A stretch of 64,000 nucleotides of DNA from Fibrobacterota bacterium (GTDB lineage: Bacteria; Fibrobacterota; Chitinivibrionia; Chitinivibrionales; Chitinispirillaceae): assembly GCA_023436205.1 (NCBI GenBank), contig JAEZKC010000016.1, forward strand, positions 62,001 through 126,000, read 5' to 3'. A model generated the notes under the pieces. The model saw only the letters and a list, made by a program, of their open reading frames with translations. It was not told the origin of the DNA and did no database searches. A program made the position numbers and the translations under genes. This document shows, piece by piece, positions 62,899 to 64,000 of this stretch; position 1 is the stretch's first letter; each line of letters opens with the position of its first letter.

Positions 62899-63852
62899 AT
62901 GAGTGTGACGCCAATGGAAGATAACAACACCCACGAAGCTGAAGATCAGATGGACCTCATGGATCTTGAGGACACTAATCTGAATATTGAAGATATATCC
63001 AATCTCAAGAAGCTCACCGATCAGAAGTTTATTGAAATAGTCAGCGGCGACCTGGTGGATCATATCCAGAACGATGAATATTCTCTGGAGTCAATCGGCA
63101 AAAAACCGGGAACCTACTACCGCGACCTCATTTTTGCCATAATCCAGATCCGTCTTCCCGAAGACGAAGCTAAGCGGGACTGGCGTGAGATTCTCAAACA
63201 CAAGTACACCATGAGTGAGAAGCTTGACCGTAATGTGGGAATTCACGTGGCCACGCTGGATTACTATACCAATATCAAAAAGCGCCTCACGACTCCCAAG
63301 ATTGTGGATGTTCATGAGTACATGGATACTGCGAGCCGAGCCATAACCGATGATCTCACCAAGGCCTATAACCGTCACTTTTTCGAGGACGAGTTCAAGA
63401 AGCTTTTCGCTCTGGCGCGCAATACAGGCAAAGTGTTCTCTTTAATCATGCTTGACCTTGACCATTTCAAACTTTTTAACGACCTTAACGGACATATTCA
63501 GGGTGACATCGCCCTCATTGAAACGGTTAGAATCCTTCACGCAGTCTGTTCCCAGGATGACACGGTCTGCCGCTACGGTGGCGAGGAGTTTTCAATTCTG
63601 CTTCCTTCTCAATCTCTGAACCTTGGGCTTAAAACAGCCGAAAACATCCGTCAGGCTATTTTTGATTACAGATTCGTCAATGAACAGGCACTTCCCACCG
63701 GCAGACTTTCAGCAAGTCTGGGGGTAACAGCCTACCGCGCCGACATCGCCACACCTCAGGACATGATCGGGGAAGCTGACGTGGCCCTTTACAGAGCAAA
63801 AAACAGCGGAAGAAACAGGGTGAAGGCGTTCCTGGGGGATCAGGTATCCTGA
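62899..63852 (+). CDS. Diguanylate cyclase (GGDEF)
   Basis: 317 residues. An acidic N-terminus (MEDNNTHEAEDQMDLMDLED) and helical middle precede the GGDEF domain about 160-315: TKAYNRHFFEDEF, MLDLDHFKLFNDLNGHIQGD, and catalytic RYGGEEFSILLPS. Makes c-di-GMP. The RxxD inhibitory site usual upstream of GGDEF was not found. No N-terminal membrane segment. 2 nt before aroE. Confidence 0.92.
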   Translation: MSVTPMEDNNTHEAEDQMDLMDLEDTNLNIEDISNLKKLTDQKFIEIVSGDLVDHIQNDEYSLESIGKKPGTYYRDLIFAIIQIRLPEDEAKRDWREILKHKYTMSEKLDRNVGIHVATLDYYTNIKKRLTTPKIVDVHEYMDTASRAITDDLTKAYNRHFFEDEFKKLFALARNTGKVFSLIMLDLDHFKLFNDLNGHIQGDIALIETVRILHAVCSQDDTVCRYGGEEFSILLPSQSLNLGLKTAENIRQAIFDYRFVNEQALPTGRLSASLGVTAYRADIATPQDMIGEADVALYRAKNSGRNRVKAFLGDQVS

Positions 63853-63854
63853 AA

Positions 63855-64000
63855 ATGGATTCTACAATAGCGGGTCACACAAAAACTGTTTGCCTGCTGG
63901 GACACCCTGTCGCACACTCTTTATCACCTCAGATCCATAATCACGCATTCAGATCACTCGGTTTACCTTACGTATATATTGCTCTGGATGTCCTTTCGCA
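63855..64000 (+). CDS. aroE: Shikimate dehydrogenase AroE, N-terminal fragment
   Basis: The first 48 residues are within the window (VCLLGHPVAHSLSPQIHNHAFRSLGLPYVYIALDV), the N-terminal substrate-binding part with the S-L-S-P motif. The rest is off the right edge. Reduces 3-dehydroshikimate. Confidence 0.9.
   Translation, partial: MDSTIAGHTKTVCLLGHPVAHSLSPQIHNHAFRSLGLPYVYIALDVLS

Overview
The window reads as a chromosomal segment of a Gram-negative, polysaccharide-degrading bacterium. The best guess is the Fibrobacterota (Fibrobacter/Chitinispirillum side). The grounds are a secreted GH9 cellulase with a Por/type IX-like C-terminal tail, several other secreted proteins with the same kind of tail (one with the classic YPNPF linker), many lipoproteins with clear lipoboxes, outer-membrane beta-barrel-like proteins and a CsgG-like lipoprotein-export homologue. 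The lineage is inference; no rRNA is present.

Layout. 1-9.4 kb: a truncated helicase-associated gene, an FKBP lipoprotein, the GH9 cellulase, a REP-type (RAYT) transposase, a DUF2383 protein, a PEPCK/HprK-fold ATPase (DUF4914) and DAHP synthase; three copies of a 41-bp palindrome sit directly behind three of these genes. 9.6-20.3 kb: an M61-like metalloprotease lipoprotein, a surface-polymer operon (GT4, radical SAM, FemAB-like), and two large secreted proteins (beta-propeller; carbohydrate-binding/Fn3-like repeats). 20.5-26 kb: tRNA-Ala, then a co-directional run of HTH-STAS, small ORF, a large cytosolic toroid-like protein, YkgJ, GSCFA and GT9. 26-29.7 kb: an accessory-looking stretch with palindromic repeats, a 21-bp tandem array, two unrecognised genes and a structured RNA candidate. 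29.8-35 kb: LapA, two B12-binding radical SAM proteins flanking a PTS enzyme I, and a short GtrA. 35-38 kb: a KaiC-like double ATPase overlapping a histidine kinase. 38-64 kb: mostly housekeeping: sugar epimerase, tig-clpP-clpX next to tRNA-Leu, TapT, Nif3, prfB with its programmed frameshift, class II ribonucleotide reductase behind a NrdR box, lysA, HipA-like kinase, CsgG, mgtE, an rpoD-like sigma factor, a diguanylate cyclase and the start of aroE.

How it fits together. Amino-acid synthesis is represented by DAHP synthase, aroE and lysA; protein quality control by FKBP and tig-clpP-clpX; cell-surface construction by GT4/GT9/FemAB/GSCFA/epimerase; signalling by KaiC-kinase, a lone receiver domain, a diguanylate cyclase and the STAS protein. 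The most distinctive items are the RAYT gene with three oriented gene-end palindromes, the LapA/B12-radical-SAM/enzyme-I cluster, the 21-bp array near 26.5 kb, the structured RNA candidate near 29.6 kb, and an Asn in place of the catalytic Asp of ClpP. No CRISPR array, prophage or complete insertion sequence other than the RAYT gene was seen.
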